A DNA stretch of 64,000 nt from Shewanella aestuarii (GCF_011765625.1 NZ_CP050313.1:2228501-2292500), one strand, 5' to 3'. Shown: positions 45,862 to 57,212, numbered from the stretch's first letter. Translations and numbers: made by a program. The notes: a model not told the origin generated them from the letters alone.

Positions 45862-48522
45862 TTACGACTTCTTAGTGGCTTTTTTAGTGGTTTTTTTTGC
45901 TGTTTTAGGTGACTCTGTAACCCACTTGCCACCTACAAACTTGGCAGACCAACCGGTCGCTTTGCCGTCAATTTCACTGGCAACATACTGCTCTTTAGTT
46001 TTGCGACTAAATTTAACCACGGATTTATTACCGTCATCATCTTCAGTTGGCGCATCAGCTAAATAAGCATACTTATCCCAAAGTAAGTCTTTATATTTCA
46101 CCAGCTCTTCAACTAACGGCGCGCGAGTTTCGCGAGACTTAGGGAAGGTACTTGCGGCAAGGAATATCCCTGCTGCACCATCACGTAACACAAAGTGTGC
46201 ATCTGACTTGGTACATTTTAGCTCAGGCAAAAAGATAGGATCTTCTTTTGGTGGCGCAGCTTCGCCATTTTTTAACAGCTTACGGGTGTTTTTACACTCG
46301 CTATTAGTACAACCAAAATACTTACCAAAACGGCCGTTTTTAAGTTCCATGTCATGGCCGCAACGATCGCATTCGATAATTGGGCCGTCATAACCCTTAA
46401 TCTTAAATTGACCTTGCTCGATTTCGTAACCATCACAGCTTGGGTTGTTACCGCAAACATGTAATTTACGCGCCTCATCGATTAAGTAGCTATCCATGGC
46501 GGTACCACATTTACCACAGCGATGCTTAGCACGTAAGGCATCGGTCTCGCCATCTTCAGTATCGCTAATAGCTTCATCACCAGATGTGAGGTTTAGTGTG
46601 GTTTTACAACGCTCTTTAGGCGGCAAGGCATAACCTGAACAGCCTAAGAACACCCCTGTTGAGCCAGTACGAATACCCATTTTGCGACCACATGTTGGGC
46701 ATTCAATATCAGTTAGTACGGGATCATTTAGACGCATTCCGCCTTCTGATGGATCAAGCTCTGCTAATAATAACTGCTTGGTAAAATCACCATAGAAACC
46801 ATCAAGCACTTTTTTCCAATCAAGTTTGCCATGGGCAACATCATCGAGAGTTTGCTCCATGCTAGCGGTGAAATCATAGCTCATGAGATCTTTAAAGCTT
46901 TCGACTAAACGCTCGCTGACAATCTCGCCCATTTTTTCAGCAAAGAAACGGCGATTATCAACACGCACATATCCACGGTCTTGAATGGTTGAAATAATGG
47001 TTGCATAAGTTGATGGGCGGCCAATACCACGTTTTTCCAGTTCTTTAACTAATGATGCTTCACTGTACCGTGCAGGAGGCTTGGTAAAGTGCTGTTTGGG
47101 TAAAAGTTGATCGAGTGTTAACTTATCGCCAATTTCAACAACTGGGAGTGTGCTATCATCTTCATTTTTCTTGCTCATTGGTGGCTGAACGCGTGTCCAA
47201 CCATCAAATCGCAATGTACGGCCACTGGCTTTTAGCTCATAGTCACCCGCCGTTACCGTTAAACGTGTCGCATCATATTGAGCTGGCGTCATCTGACAAG
47301 CAACAAATTGACGCCAAATTAGCTCATACAAACGCTGCGCATCACGCTCCATGTCAGACAAATTTGCAGATTGCACAGCCACATTAGATGGACGAATGGC
47401 TTCATGCGCTTCCTGAGCTCCCTCTTTGCTGCCATAACGAATAGGATCAGCAGGTAGATATTTGGCACCAAATTCGTTCGCAATCATTTCACGAACGCTG
47501 TCTAATGCTTCTTGGCTCAAGTTAGTTGAGTCGGTACGCATATAAGTAATGTGGCCAGCTTCATAAAGGCGCTGAGCCATCATCATGGTTTTTTTAACAC
47601 CAAAACCCAAACGGGTACTTGCCGCTTGCTGTAATGTTGAGGTGATAAAAGGCGCCGATGGCTTACTTGAGGTAGCTTTATCTTCACGATTACTAACTGT
47701 GTAAGACGCACCTTTTAATGCATCAACAGCCAGTTGGGCTTGAGCTTCATTAATTGGCTCAAACGCCGCTGACTGAAATTTAGCCACCTGCATTTTTAGC
47801 TTTTCAGCTTTGCTGGTATTTAATTCGGCATGGATATCCCAAAACTCTTCGGGAACAAATGCCTTAATTTCACCCTCGCGTTCAACGACTAAACGTGTGG
47901 CAACAGATTGCACACGACCAGCAGATAAACCACGAGCCACTTTTTTCCACAACAGTGGTGACACCATGAAACCAACAACACGGTCAAGGAATCGACGCGC
48001 TTGTTGCGCATTAACCATATTGGTATCTAGAGTAGCAGGTTTACTAAATGCATCTTGAATCGCAGTTTTGGTAATTTCGTTAAATACCACTCGTTGATAC
48101 CGTGAAGCATCACCACCAATAATTTCCTGTAAATGCCAGGCAATGGCTTCCCCTTCACGGTCCAAATCGGTTGCGAGATAGATTTGGTCAGCTGACTCTG
48201 CAAGGGCTTTCAATTCTTTGACAACTTTTTCTTTTCCGGGCAATACCTGATATTTGGCTGCCCACCCCTTTTCAGGGTTAATTCCCATTCGGGCTACAAG
48301 CGCTTGTTTATCCCTAGCCTGCTTATATTTAGCTTTTTCTTCTGGGGACATTTTTCTCACTTCAGCAGCAGTTTTGGCTGGTGGTGTCCCATCAGAAGAG
48401 GAAGAAGTCGGCAAATCACGGATGTGACCAACACTCGACTTAACGATGAATTCTTTACCAAGATATTTATTAATTGTCTTGGCTTTGGCCGGCGATTCGA
48501 CAATAACTAGCGATTTACCCAT
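45862..48522 (-). CDS. topA: DNA topoisomerase I
   Basis: Type IA topoisomerase that relaxes negative supercoils. The 886-residue product starts [17 protein letters not shown] (TOPRIM), has the acidic TOPRIM motif [15 protein letters not shown] near 112, the active-site tyrosine in [13 protein letters not shown] near 320, and C-terminal zinc fingers: [18 protein letters not shown] and [10 protein letters not shown] with their partner cysteines, followed by a lysine-rich tail ([11 protein letters not shown]). I use the ATG at 48522; a 9-residue upstream extension is unlikely because the TOPRIM strand should be at the N-terminus. Confidence 0.97.
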   Translation of the reverse strand: MGKSLVIVESPAKAKTINKYLGKEFIVKSSVGHIRDLPTSSSSDGTPPAKTAAEVRKMSPEEKAKYKQARDKQALVARMGINPEKGWAAKYQVLPGKEKVVKELKALAESADQIYLATDLDREGEAIAWHLQEIIGGDASRYQRVVFNEITKTAIQDAFSKPATLDTNMVNAQQARRFLDRVVGFMVSPLLWKKVARGLSAGRVQSVATRLVVEREGEIKAFVPEEFWDIHAELNTSKAEKLKMQVAKFQSAAFEPINEAQAQLAVDALKGASYTVSNREDKATSSKPSAPFITSTLQQAASTRLGFGVKKTMMMAQRLYEAGHITYMRTDSTNLSQEALDSVREMIANEFGAKYLPADPIRYGSKEGAQEAHEAIRPSNVAVQSANLSDMERDAQRLYELIWRQFVACQMTPAQYDATRLTVTAGDYELKASGRTLRFDGWTRVQPPMSKKNEDDSTLPVVEIGDKLTLDQLLPKQHFTKPPARYSEASLVKELEKRGIGRPSTYATIISTIQDRGYVRVDNRRFFAEKMGEIVSERLVESFKDLMSYDFTASMEQTLDDVAHGKLDWKKVLDGFYGDFTKQLLLAELDPSEGGMRLNDPVLTDIECPTCGRKMGIRTGSTGVFLGCSGYALPPKERCKTTLNLTSGDEAISDTEDGETDALRAKHRCGKCGTAMDSYLIDEARKLHVCGNNPSCDGYEIEQGQFKIKGYDGPIIECDRCGHDMELKNGRFGKYFGCTNSECKNTRKLLKNGEAAPPKEDPIFLPELKCTKSDAHFVLRDGAAGIFLAASTFPKSRETRAPLVEELVKYKDLLWDKYAYLADAPTEDDDGNKSVVKFSRKTKEQYVASEIDGKATGWSAKFVGGKWVTESPKTAKKTTKKATKKS

Positions 48523-48894
48523 AGTTTGATTTGCGCCAAATGGTCTCAAAAAGTAACAAAATTGATTCCATATATAGAGTGTTAAGACCAGACTTTCAAG
48601 TTAATCCGAATTTTATGTGCACTAGTGAGCGATTTTTTAACCAAAATAAATAAATGTGAAAAATAATATGCGATTTTTAAAACTAAATTCTCAATAAAAC
48701 ACATTTGAATCGCCATTGAGTGCATTTTTAGTCAAAAAGCACCATTTGTTCAAAAAACAGGCGACTTGTTTAGCCGCTTAGCTTCAGTATACTTGCCTAA
48801 AATTAGCCCTTACTTACATGCCGATTAAATCCATTTCAGCTAATAAAAAAACAAATTCATTTTTATAAAAACAATAACCAACTAAGGAACAGTA
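48523..48894. other. Divergent topA-astB intergenic region
   Basis: 372 bp, AT-rich, no credible gene. It holds a hairpin-forming stretch at 48720-48742 (GTGC, TTTTT, AGTC loop, AAAAA, GCAC). Promoters for topA and astB must be here. I found no good ArgR box although astB is an arginine catabolic gene. Confidence 0.5.
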
Positions 48895-50229
48895 ATGAAG
48901 CAATTTGAAGCAAACTTTGATGGGTTAGTAGGACCAACACATAATTATGCCGGATTATCTTTTGGAAATGTGGCCTCTTACTCGAATGCAGCACAAGCCT
49001 CAAACCCTAAGGCAGCAGCTAAACAAGGTTTACAAAAAGCCAAAGCACTTGCTGACTTAGGTATGATACAAGGTATGCTTGCCCCTCAAGAGCGACCAGA
49101 CCTTTATACACTACGCCGAATTGGTTTTAGCGGAACAGATGCTGAAGTTTTGCAAAAAGCCTCTCAGCAAGCGCCTGCTTTGCTCAATGCATGTTGCAGC
49201 GCATCTAGTATGTGGACAGCAAATGCCGCCACAGTATCACCTTCTGCTGATACCCGCGATGGCAAAGTGCATTTTACCCCAGCCAATTTAGTGGACAAAT
49301 TACATCGAAGTATCGAGCCTATCACTACAGGTAATATTTTAAAGGCCACGTTTAATAATGAACGTTACTTTAAACATCATCAACATTTACCAGAACATGC
49401 TAGCTTTGGAGATGAAGGCGCCGCCAATCACACTCGTCTGTGTGCAGATTATGGCCAAGCTGGGGTTGAGTTATTTGTTTATGGTCAAAGTGCAACTAAC
49501 CCTAACGCTCCAAAACCTGCAAAATATCCCGCCCGTCAAACATTAGAAGCATCTCAAGCAATTGCCCGCTTGCATCAACTAGAAGATGAAAGCTGTGTTT
49601 TCATTCAGCAAAATCCAGATGTGATCGATCAAGGGGTATTTCATAACGATGTTATCTCTGTCGGCAACCAGAATGTATTGTTTTATCATGAGCAAGCTTT
49701 TATCGATACCGAGACAAAATTTGCAGAAATTCGCAATAAAATGAATACAGAGGTGCATTTTATAAAAGTAGCAACTGAACAAGTTTCTATCGATGATGCT
49801 GTGCGCAGTTACTTATTTAATACCCAAATCATTACCTTGCCTAATGGTGAAATGGCCATTGTTGCGCCAACTAATTGTCAAGAAAATCCGGCCGTCTTTG
49901 CTTATTTAAATGAATTAGTCACTTTAGGTACCCCCATTAAGCAAGTCCATTACTTTGACGTAAAACAAAGCATGCAAAATGGCGGAGGGCCTGCATGTTT
50001 GCGTTTGCGCGTAGCAATGAACGAGCAGGAAATTGCCGCCGTCAATCAACACACCTTAATGAATGATGCTTTATTTAACCGACTGAATCTTTGGGTTGAT
50101 AAGCACTATCGAGATACTTTAACGGTTGCAGACCTTGCTGATCCGCAATTAATTATTGAATCACGCACAGCTTTAGATGAGTTAACCCAAATATTGAAAT
50201 TGGGCAGTGTTTACCAGTTCCAAAAATAG
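48895..50229 (+). CDS. astB: N-succinylarginine dihydrolase
   Basis: Second step of the arginine succinyltransferase pathway: hydrolyses N2-succinylarginine to succinylornithine, ammonia and CO2. The 444-residue product begins [22 protein letters not shown] (broken: [15 protein letters not shown]), has [20 protein letters not shown] near residue 110 and [16 protein letters not shown] near 172, and [14 protein letters not shown] near 361 with the nucleophilic cysteine. Clear AAGGA ribosome site. The other ast genes are not next to it, so the pathway is split in this genome. Confidence 0.96.
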   Translation: MKQFEANFDGLVGPTHNYAGLSFGNVASYSNAAQASNPKAAAKQGLQKAKALADLGMIQGMLAPQERPDLYTLRRIGFSGTDAEVLQKASQQAPALLNACCSASSMWTANAATVSPSADTRDGKVHFTPANLVDKLHRSIEPITTGNILKATFNNERYFKHHQHLPEHASFGDEGAANHTRLCADYGQAGVELFVYGQSATNPNAPKPAKYPARQTLEASQAIARLHQLEDESCVFIQQNPDVIDQGVFHNDVISVGNQNVLFYHEQAFIDTETKFAEIRNKMNTEVHFIKVATEQVSIDDAVRSYLFNTQIITLPNGEMAIVAPTNCQENPAVFAYLNELVTLGTPIKQVHYFDVKQSMQNGGGPACLRLRVAMNEQEIAAVNQHTLMNDALFNRLNLWVDKHYRDTLTVADLADPQLIIESRTALDELTQILKLGSVYQFQK

Positions 50230-50255
50230 ATAATTTCAAGCTAAAATTTGCCAAT

Positions 50256-50285
50256 AAAAAATGCCGCTAACTAGCGGCATTTTTG
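50256..50285. terminator. Bidirectional terminator between astB and the Ig-like lipoprotein gene
   Basis: AAAAATGCCGCTA and TAGCGGCATTTTT with a very short loop. A- and T-runs on either side allow termination of both convergent genes (stops at 50229 and 50310). Confidence 0.9.
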
Positions 50286-50309
50286 TTGTTTGTTATTGGC
50301 TATAAAACA

Positions 50310-52772
50310 TTAAAGAATAGTCACACCAATCGACACAACTTGCGTGGTCACCCCACTTGGAGTTTCAACTTCAACAAAAAATACTCCCGTATTGGGTTCA
50401 TCTTCACCTTTTAGTGTTACCCCGAAGTCTTGGCCACCATTGTAGTTGGTGCTAGGCCAAACGTATTCACTGTCACTTACCACAGAACCAGCTGTTGTTT
50501 TAAAGCGAACGATTGTACCTGCTGGCATTTGTTGATTATGTAAATCTGAAATAGTGAAGTAAACCGATGCCGCACCTTTTCCAACAATAGTGATATTACC
50601 ACCTAAATGAATACCGTCACGGTCGTTTATAATAATGTCGTCTGGTGCTGTTGCAAATGCTTTGCTACCAGACATAACCATGACTAAACTTCGACGGACA
50701 TAAATAGACTTAGAATCGCTTACGCCATCAGCACAGCCAGCATGAGCAGGAGTTGAACAAAGTACGCCATTGTACAAGCCGTCTTTAGTATCAAATACAC
50801 CATTAGAATTAAAATCAATTAACTCTTCTAATGCCCCACCATTTTGACCACCGGTTTGTTGAGGATTAAATATGCCATCTTCATTATAATCATTAAAAGC
50901 ATCATTCAAATCAAATGCTTGACCGGTTACATCTCTACCATTTAAAAACTCTGACACTTCACTGGCATCGAAACGTCCATTACCATTTAAATCAGGGAAA
51001 GACTCTTCACCGATTGCGGTAGCAGTAATCGTAGCTCGTCCACCATATTTTTGGCCATATATATTGCCATACACATTTAAAGCAGGATCATAAGACAACG
51101 CAGAATCTGGGTTGCGATTCATTAGACCTGTACCATCAATAATTACTTCACCTTCTGGACGAGGTAATTGACTTGTCCAAGTGACTGAACAAGCACCTTT
51201 TACAGTTTGACATGCATCTTCAATCGAACCACCTTCAGTGGTGAATGAAACCGTTGTTCCATCAGGTACTGGGTTATTGAAAGCATCTGCCATGCGAGCA
51301 GTCACAACAACAGTAGTGCCGTCTCGATTCCAACCCTCAGCATTTAATACTTCAGCAGATAACGAGAAACTATCTTGATCAGGAATACCGGTAGAAATTA
51401 TCAACTGTTTTGATTGACTTGTAATTGCAGGAACGGCACCATTTTCAACAGTTGCAGTAACACGAAGCGAAGTCGCTACTGTGCCAGAAGTAACTACGGT
51501 TTGCACAATACCTTGGTTGTTGGTGGTTGCCAATATAGGCGTAATTGCCACACCACCGACTGAGGTATTTAATGAAAACGACACTTCCTGATTACTGACT
51601 GGATTACCATTTTTATCAAGCACTTTAAATTTGACAGTTGATGACTCAACACCGCCTGTTCCTAAAATACCAATGTTTTCAGGCTGTGCAGACACAAAAG
51701 AAATACTTCCCACATCCGCTTGCAGCACATTTATAGTTCCTACCGCGGATAGGCTAATACCACCGGCATTGGCCGTCACATTAATTTGGTCTTCGCCCAC
51801 ACAGCCTTGAGCTAAATAGGTGGATGTCGCAATACCATTACTTGATGAAACAGGTGAGCTAATCTCAGCTTGGGCTGGATTTTTAGTCGCACAAGTGGAT
51901 GAAAAATTAACATCTACGGGTTGAGTAAATGGGTTACCTTGATCATCTTGAATACGGACAGTAATGGTTGCGGTGCCGCCAGCAGATAAATCTGTCGTAC
52001 TAACTTCCGCTTTACCCGCTTCGAAATTTTCCCCTGTGCCACTGCCCATCACAACATTCGTCGCGCCAACCACAACAATAGTTTTACCTACTTCATTGGT
52101 TGGTAAAATAGCACGCACCTCACCAGCACCCAGAGCACTTCCTGCATAGATATCGACAGTTGCTTTGCCTTGTGCATTTGTTACGGCTGTTTTAATCGGT
52201 AAATCACCAATATCACTTTCAAATGCCACAATAGTGGGTTTGTTAATACCTGTTACTGTTGCAGTTAACTTACCAGGAGATAAAGTGCTAATCGTTTGTA
52301 CCACTTCACCTGACAAGTCGGTTAATACCAAAGATACCTGAGCCCCACCGCCAGCTTCTCCGCCATCACCGACCATAGTTAAATTAATGAATGCTGATTC
52401 ACCTGTTGAGGTAGTTGCAGTTACCGTTGCACCAGTATTAATTGATGCAGTATTTAACGTAACAGTCGCAACCCCATCAGAGTTGGTTGCTACCTGCCCC
52501 GTTGCTGGAGAAAAAGTGCCGTATGAATCATCGTTCAACTCAAAAGTAACTAAAGTGCTTATGGCATTACCATTTGAATCAATAACAGTTGCCGTTAAGG
52601 TAGCAGGCTCAGCAACGGAGACCTGGGTATTATCCACTGATAAAGATACAGAAATAGTTACTGGTGGAGGAGTTACCCCGCCACCGTCTTCAGAAATACT
52701 TCCCCCACCACCACAAGCGAAGAGTATGAACGAACAAATTAACGCTAAATAAACTTTAATTGCTGACCTCAT
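50310..52772 (-). CDS. Large Ig-like repeat lipoprotein with EF-hand-like loops
   Basis: An 820-residue predicted lipoprotein. I start at ATG 52772 (GGGAG 8 bases upstream); it gives a lipoprotein signal with lipobox LFAC (C20) followed by GGGG. After a linker (GGGVTPPP) come several invasin/BIG_1-like Ig repeats, recognisable by repeats of the type ATLTATVIDSNGNAI, VTFELND, TNSDGVATVTLNTA, found at roughly residues 35-130, 140-235, 250-350, 360-460 and 475-580. Between about 595 and 680 are three DxNxNGxFD loops (DLNGNGRFDASE, DYNEDGIFN, DFNSNGVFDTKDG) like EF-hand or dockerin calcium loops. The last part is beta-rich. Probably outer-membrane anchored and surface exposed; function unknown, adhesion possible. 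Confidence 0.85.
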   Translation of the reverse strand: MRSAIKVYLALICSFILFACGGGGSISEDGGGVTPPPVTISVSLSVDNTQVSVAEPATLTATVIDSNGNAISTLVTFELNDDSYGTFSPATGQVATNSDGVATVTLNTASINTGATVTATTSTGESAFINLTMVGDGGEAGGGAQVSLVLTDLSGEVVQTISTLSPGKLTATVTGINKPTIVAFESDIGDLPIKTAVTNAQGKATVDIYAGSALGAGEVRAILPTNEVGKTIVVVGATNVVMGSGTGENFEAGKAEVSTTDLSAGGTATITVRIQDDQGNPFTQPVDVNFSSTCATKNPAQAEISSPVSSSNGIATSTYLAQGCVGEDQINVTANAGGISLSAVGTINVLQADVGSISFVSAQPENIGILGTGGVESSTVKFKVLDKNGNPVSNQEVSFSLNTSVGGVAITPILATTNNQGIVQTVVTSGTVATSLRVTATVENGAVPAITSQSKQLIISTGIPDQDSFSLSAEVLNAEGWNRDGTTVVVTARMADAFNNPVPDGTTVSFTTEGGSIEDACQTVKGACSVTWTSQLPRPEGEVIIDGTGLMNRNPDSALSYDPALNVYGNIYGQKYGGRATITATAIGEESFPDLNGNGRFDASEVSEFLNGRDVTGQAFDLNDAFNDYNEDGIFNPQQTGGQNGGALEELIDFNSNGVFDTKDGLYNGVLCSTPAHAGCADGVSDSKSIYVRRSLVMVMSGSKAFATAPDDIIINDRDGIHLGGNITIVGKGAASVYFTISDLHNQQMPAGTIVRFKTTAGSVVSDSEYVWPSTNYNGGQDFGVTLKGEDEPNTGVFFVEVETPSGVTTQVVSIGVTIL

Positions 52773-52995
52773 TGTCAGGCTCCCTGTTACATTAAAATAA
52801 TACTTATGATTTATAATAGTCACTAATAAAGTAATAATACACAAACATCTGATAACTATGCCACAAACAACATCTTTTATCCGACACATTATAGCAAAAA
52901 CTTTAACTTTTATGGCATTTCATAACTGCTGTTTTCCTGCTAGTCTTTTGCAGTCAATAAAACAATACAGATAAAAATAATGGGAAGGATTGATT

Positions 52996-54306
52996 GTGAG
53001 TGATAAAAAACAGCTCGGGCTTACGAGTAAAATTTTGATAGGTATGGCCGCAGGCGTGTTACTTGGTCTGTTGTTAAGAAATACCTTTCCTGAAAATTTA
53101 TTTATCAAAGATTACATTACTGACGGATTATTCCATGTAATTGGTGCTATTTTCATCTCAAGTTTAAAGATGCTTGTTGTACCATTAGTGTTTGTCTCTT
53201 TGGTATGTGGAACAAGTTCATTAAGCGACCCATCAAAGTTAGGGCGTTTAGGCGGTAAAACTATTGCTTTCTACTTATTCACCACTGCGATTGCTTTAAC
53301 CGTTGCTATTCTTGCCGCCGTTGTGGTTCATCCAGGAAGCGCTAGCCTCGCATCATCAACTATGGAGTTCAGCGTAAAAGAGGCTCCAAGCCTTGCTGAA
53401 GTGATCATTAACATAGTGCCTGATAATCCGGTACAAGCAATGACCCAAGGCAATATGCTGCAAATCATTTTATTTGCTGTCATCTTTGGTTTTGCTATTT
53501 CACACATCGGTGAACGCGGCGAGCGCATTGCACTTTTCTTTAATGATTTAAATGAAATCATTATGCGTGTTGTTACTTTGGTAATGCAACTTGCGCCATA
53601 TGGTGTGTTCGCGTTAATGGCCAAGTTAAGTTTAACTTTAGGGCTTGAAACTTTCGGCAGTGTGGTTAAATACTTCTTCCTTGTGGTGGCAGTATTATTG
53701 GTGCAAGCACTAGTCGTATACCCAGCCTTACTAAAAATATTTTCAGGTTTAAGCCCGTTAATGTTCTTACGCAAAATTCGTGATGTACAATTATTTGCCT
53801 TTAGCACTGCAAGTTCTAACGCAACGTTACCTGTCACGATTGAAACCGCTGAGCATCGCATGGGGGTTGATAATAAAATTGCCTCGTTCACCCTACCATT
53901 AGGGGCAACCATCAATATGGATGGTACTGCTATTATGCAAGGTGTCGCGACAGTATTTATTGCCCAAGTATTTGGTATCGAGTTGAGTCTGACTGATTAT
54001 GCAATGGTTGTTGTTACTGCAACATTAGCCTCAATTGGTACTGCTGGTGTACCAGGTGTGGGTCTGATTATGCTAGCAATGGTATTAAACCAAGTTGGCC
54101 TACCTGTTGAAGGCATTGCTTTAATCATTGGTGTTGACCGCTTACTGGATATGATCAGAACGGCAGTCAACGTCACTGGCGATACCGTGGCTACCGTTGT
54201 AATTGCAAAATCTGAAGGCGCATTTGACGAAACAACCTTTAATAACTCTCAAGCAGGTAAAGCTGCTAGAAGTTTTGAAGAACAAGTACGTAACGCCAAG
54301 ATATAA
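52996..54306 (+). CDS. Dicarboxylate/amino acid:cation symporter (DAACS)
   Basis: A 436-residue glutamate-transporter-family symporter importing an acidic amino acid or C4-dicarboxylate with Na+ or H+. Motifs: FAFSTASSNATLP near residue 273 (HP1 serine loop), GATINMDGTAIMQG near 301 (NMDGT), GTAGVPGVGL near 348 (HP2) and DRLLDMIRTAVNVTGD near 385. About eight membrane helices are visible. The GTG at 52996 is best placed 7 bases after GGAAGG; a TTG six bases upstream is too close. Substrate is not decidable from the sequence. Monocistronic with a strong terminator. Confidence 0.92.
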   Translation: MSDKKQLGLTSKILIGMAAGVLLGLLLRNTFPENLFIKDYITDGLFHVIGAIFISSLKMLVVPLVFVSLVCGTSSLSDPSKLGRLGGKTIAFYLFTTAIALTVAILAAVVVHPGSASLASSTMEFSVKEAPSLAEVIINIVPDNPVQAMTQGNMLQIILFAVIFGFAISHIGERGERIALFFNDLNEIIMRVVTLVMQLAPYGVFALMAKLSLTLGLETFGSVVKYFFLVVAVLLVQALVVYPALLKIFSGLSPLMFLRKIRDVQLFAFSTASSNATLPVTIETAEHRMGVDNKIASFTLPLGATINMDGTAIMQGVATVFIAQVFGIELSLTDYAMVVVTATLASIGTAGVPGVGLIMLAMVLNQVGLPVEGIALIIGVDRLLDMIRTAVNVTGDTVATVVIAKSEGAFDETTFNNSQAGKAARSFEEQVRNAKI

Positions 54307-54356
54307 GCTATTGAACAAGCTAGTTTAACCGTCACAAACGATCACCGGTTAAGTAC

Positions 54357-54384
54357 AAAGAGGCGCATTGATTGCGCCTCTTTT
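54357..54384 (+). terminator. Terminator after the symporter gene
   Basis: AAAGAGGCGCA, loop TTGAT, TGCGCCTCTTTT, followed by G and more T. It lies 50 bp past the symporter stop. Confidence 0.9.
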
Positions 54385-54456
54385 GTTTTTGCTTTATAAA
54401 GGGAAAGTCAGTTAATTTAGTATCTGATTATCTTACATTTACCTCATGGATTAAAA

Positions 54457-55137
54457 ATGGATTTGACCCTTCTAGCCAGCCTTGCCGTTATACATACCAT
54501 TGCGCTTATTAGCCCCGGACCCGATTTTGCTATTATAGTCAAAATGGCCACTCAGCAAAGTAGACAAACGGCATTGGCCTGCGCGGTGGGGATCTCCCTA
54601 GCGATTCTAATTCATACACTGCTGTCGCTTTTGGGTATAAGCTTGATGATAAAACAATCACCTGTCGCATACACGCTGGTGCAATTTATTGGGGTCAGTT
54701 ATCTTGCTTGGATGGGCTTTCATGCTTTAAAGTCAGCTTGCATACATTTTTTGAACAATACGCCCATTAATCAAACTACTACAACTAATGATGTGGCAAC
54801 AAAAACAGAACTCCACAATCAAAACATGAGCCACTTTGCTGGTTTTAAAATTGGACTATTAACCAATTTATTAAATCCTAAAGCACTGATATTTTTTATT
54901 ACCCTATTTACGGTGCTTATCACCCCTGAAGTAGATGCCTATACCAAGGCTGCTGCAGCAAGCATTTTATTTTCTCTTTCTATATTATGGTTTAGTCTGT
55001 TAGCGTTAGTATTATCAAAACCGAAGATCCAACAACAATTACTAAAAGCGACCAATATCATTGATGCATTAGTCGGGATTATTTTTTTGTCCGTATCGAT
55101 TACTATTTTTGTAGGGCTAATTAAAAGCTTGATATAA
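54457..55137 (+). CDS. LysE/RhtB family exporter
   Basis: A 226-residue membrane protein of the LysE/RhtB amino-acid exporter family. It starts LTLLASLAVIHTIALISPGPDFAIIVK (about residues 3-29), with the family motif SPGPD, and has the second signature FKIGLLTNLLNPKALIFF near 130. Five to six helices; the region about 95-125 is polar and probably a cytoplasmic loop. Substrate unknown. It precedes the PhoP-like regulator by 57 bp on the same strand and could be co-transcribed with it. Confidence 0.88.
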   Translation: MDLTLLASLAVIHTIALISPGPDFAIIVKMATQQSRQTALACAVGISLAILIHTLLSLLGISLMIKQSPVAYTLVQFIGVSYLAWMGFHALKSACIHFLNNTPINQTTTTNDVATKTELHNQNMSHFAGFKIGLLTNLLNPKALIFFITLFTVLITPEVDAYTKAAAASILFSLSILWFSLLALVLSKPKIQQQLLKATNIIDALVGIIFLSVSITIFVGLIKSLI

Positions 55138-55194
55138 ACCTGAAAGATAAAAATTGAATCTATCAAAAAGTCATCATGGTTATAGGAGTTGCGA

Positions 55195-55869
55195 ATGCGA
55201 ATATTGGTAATTGAAGATGACCCCATTTTATCCCATCATCTAAATGTACAATTATCTGAACGAGGTAACCAAGTTCAGATAGCCAATACAGCTAAAGAAG
55301 GCTTTTACCAAGCAACTAACTACCCTATCGATATCGCGATCGTCGATTTAGGCCTGCCTGATCAGGACGGCATCAGCCTGATAAAATCATTACGCTTAGC
55401 AAAACTTACTGCGCCGATTTTGATTTTAACAGCCCGTATTAATTGGCAAGATAAAGTTGAGGGGCTTAATGCTGGTGCTGATGACTACTTAGTTAAACCG
55501 TTTCAAAAAGAAGAGCTAATAGCTAGACTAGATGCCTTAGTTCGTCGCAGCGCAGGCTTTGTTAAACCCATTATCAGCTGCGAAACCTTAGCGTTAGACT
55601 TATCAAGTAAACAAGTCACTATCAATCAACAGCCATTTGAGATAACGGCATTTGAATATCAAATTTTAGAATATTTAATGCGCCATTTTCATGAGGTGAT
55701 CAGCAAACAACAACTACTTGACGTAGTATATGGCGATAAGGAAGGCGACCCAAATACCATTGAAGTAATGGTCAGTCGCTTACGTAAAAAATTAGCCGCC
55801 GGCGGTATTGAAGATGCGATAATGACAATTCGTGGGCAAGGTTATAAATTTAACTTACTATGCAATTAA
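55195..55869 (+). CDS. phoP: PhoP-like response regulator
   Basis: A 224-residue OmpR-class regulator that aligns well with enterobacterial PhoP: MRILVIEDD start, IAIVDLGLPDQDG with the phospho-acceptor aspartate near 51, NWQDKVEGLNAGADDYLVKPFQ near 86-107, and a winged helix with ITAFEYQILEYLM and TIRGQGYKFNL. I use the ATG at 55195 (GGAG 7 bases upstream) instead of a TTG two codons earlier. Its last ten bases overlap the kinase gene. The ortholog assignment is by similarity and by its PhoQ-like partner. Confidence 0.85.
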   Translation: MRILVIEDDPILSHHLNVQLSERGNQVQIANTAKEGFYQATNYPIDIAIVDLGLPDQDGISLIKSLRLAKLTAPILILTARINWQDKVEGLNAGADDYLVKPFQKEELIARLDALVRRSAGFVKPIISCETLALDLSSKQVTINQQPFEITAFEYQILEYLMRHFHEVISKQQLLDVVYGDKEGDPNTIEVMVSRLRKKLAAGGIEDAIMTIRGQGYKFNLLCN

Positions 55870-57212
55870 TCGCTAACCTCAAAAATCGGTTATTTACCCG
55901 AATGTTTGTTACCTCACTTAGCATTATCGCATTAGTGGGATTTGGATTTGCATGGTTAGTAATACAGCTCAACGCTCAAAGCCAATATAATCAAGCAACA
56001 GCTAACTTAATTAGCGAGCTACCCGTAATCGCCGCTGAGTTTCAAGAGAGTAATTTAGTGCCCATCACTCAGGCACAAGACAACGATAATATTGAAACCA
56101 GCTATATTATGGCCACCTGTGACAACCAATTTAATAGCTTATGGCGCTCAACCTTAGCCAAACAAAGTGCATTAGATAACATTTGTGAAAACTATCGACA
56201 GTCACTTGATGGCAACAAAGCGTACTATTTAAGTTTTCACAATGATCAAACATATCTTGTTTATAAACTGAGTACCCTTATTGATCAAAAAAGCTTTCAT
56301 TTATTAATATTAAAAGATGCGCAAAAAATTAAACAAAACCTAAAAAAGTTCAAAAGATTAACCTACTTTAGACTTGCGATGGTACTTGGTGGTGCAATAT
56401 TTTTACTCATTAGCGCTGCTTATTGGGGATTATTGCCACTTAAACGCTTAAAACAAGAACTGCTAAAATTAAAACAAGGAAAACAGCAGCAATTTTCCAA
56501 TAACTATCCTATTGAGCTGCAAGAGATAACCCAAGCACTCAACCAACTTGTAGATCAAAATGAACAGCGCCAAGCGCGCTATCAAAATGCCATGAACGAC
56601 CTCGCACACAGTTTAAAAACGAGACTCGCAGCCAGCGTCGCAATTATTGATGATAAACAACTGACAGCCAATGAAAAACAGCTACAAATTTTAAGCCAAA
56701 TTGAAGATATGGATCACTTGGTTAAATACCAATTAAAACGAGCCATGATGGGACGCCAAGGTTTACTTCATGAGCAGACAGATATAAAGCCTATTATTGA
56801 TCAAATTGTACAGTTGCTTAGTAAGCTCTATCAGCACAAACATATTCATTTTATGGTTAATTGCCCAAATACGTTATTAGTGCCTATCAGTAAGGCAGAT
56901 TTGATGGAGCTATGTGGCAATATTATTGAAAATGCTGCAAAATTTTGTATTAGCTCAATTAACATAACGGCTTCAACTACCGCAGATATGTTTAATTTAA
57001 CAGTTGATGATGATGGTCCCGGAATTGATGAAACGTACCGCCAAAAAGTAATTCAACGCGGGGTAAGAGTTGATACTCAATATTCAGGTCAGGGAATTGG
57101 TTTAGCGGTATGCCATGAACTCGTCACCAGTTACTCAGGCACCCTTGAAATACAGACCAGCACCTTACAAGGTGCATCAATTATTATTGCAATACCATTA
57201 GCATCAAACTAA
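55860..57212 (+). CDS. phoQ: PhoQ-like sensor histidine kinase
   Basis: A 450-residue membrane kinase overlapping the regulator gene by ten bases. TM1 about 13-35, periplasmic domain about 36-170, TM2 about 172-195, then a HAMP-like linker, the H-box DLAHSLKTRLA with H250 and the HATPase (GNIIENAAKF, DDDGPGID, GQGIGLAVCHE). The H-box form AHSLKT is the PhoQ type. The acidic patch that senses Mg2+ in Salmonella PhoQ is not evident here (QAQDNDNIE is weak), so the signal may differ. Confidence 0.83.
   Translation: MQLIANLKNRLFTRMFVTSLSIIALVGFGFAWLVIQLNAQSQYNQATANLISELPVIAAEFQESNLVPITQAQDNDNIETSYIMATCDNQFNSLWRSTLAKQSALDNICENYRQSLDGNKAYYLSFHNDQTYLVYKLSTLIDQKSFHLLILKDAQKIKQNLKKFKRLTYFRLAMVLGGAIFLLISAAYWGLLPLKRLKQELLKLKQGKQQQFSNNYPIELQEITQALNQLVDQNEQRQARYQNAMNDLAHSLKTRLAASVAIIDDKQLTANEKQLQILSQIEDMDHLVKYQLKRAMMGRQGLLHEQTDIKPIIDQIVQLLSKLYQHKHIHFMVNCPNTLLVPISKADLMELCGNIIENAAKFCISSINITASTTADMFNLTVDDDGPGIDETYRQKVIQRGVRVDTQYSGQGIGLAVCHELVTSYSGTLEIQTSTLQGASIIIAIPLASN

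Noticed and set aside
48640..48680. ArgR box upstream of astB
   Set aside because: The TGTGAAAAATAATATGC stretch does not have both TGAAT and ATTCA halves.
53328..53915. 195-residue open frame antisense to the symporter gene
   Set aside because: It is fully inside a well-supported conserved gene on the other strand; composition is that of a shadow frame.
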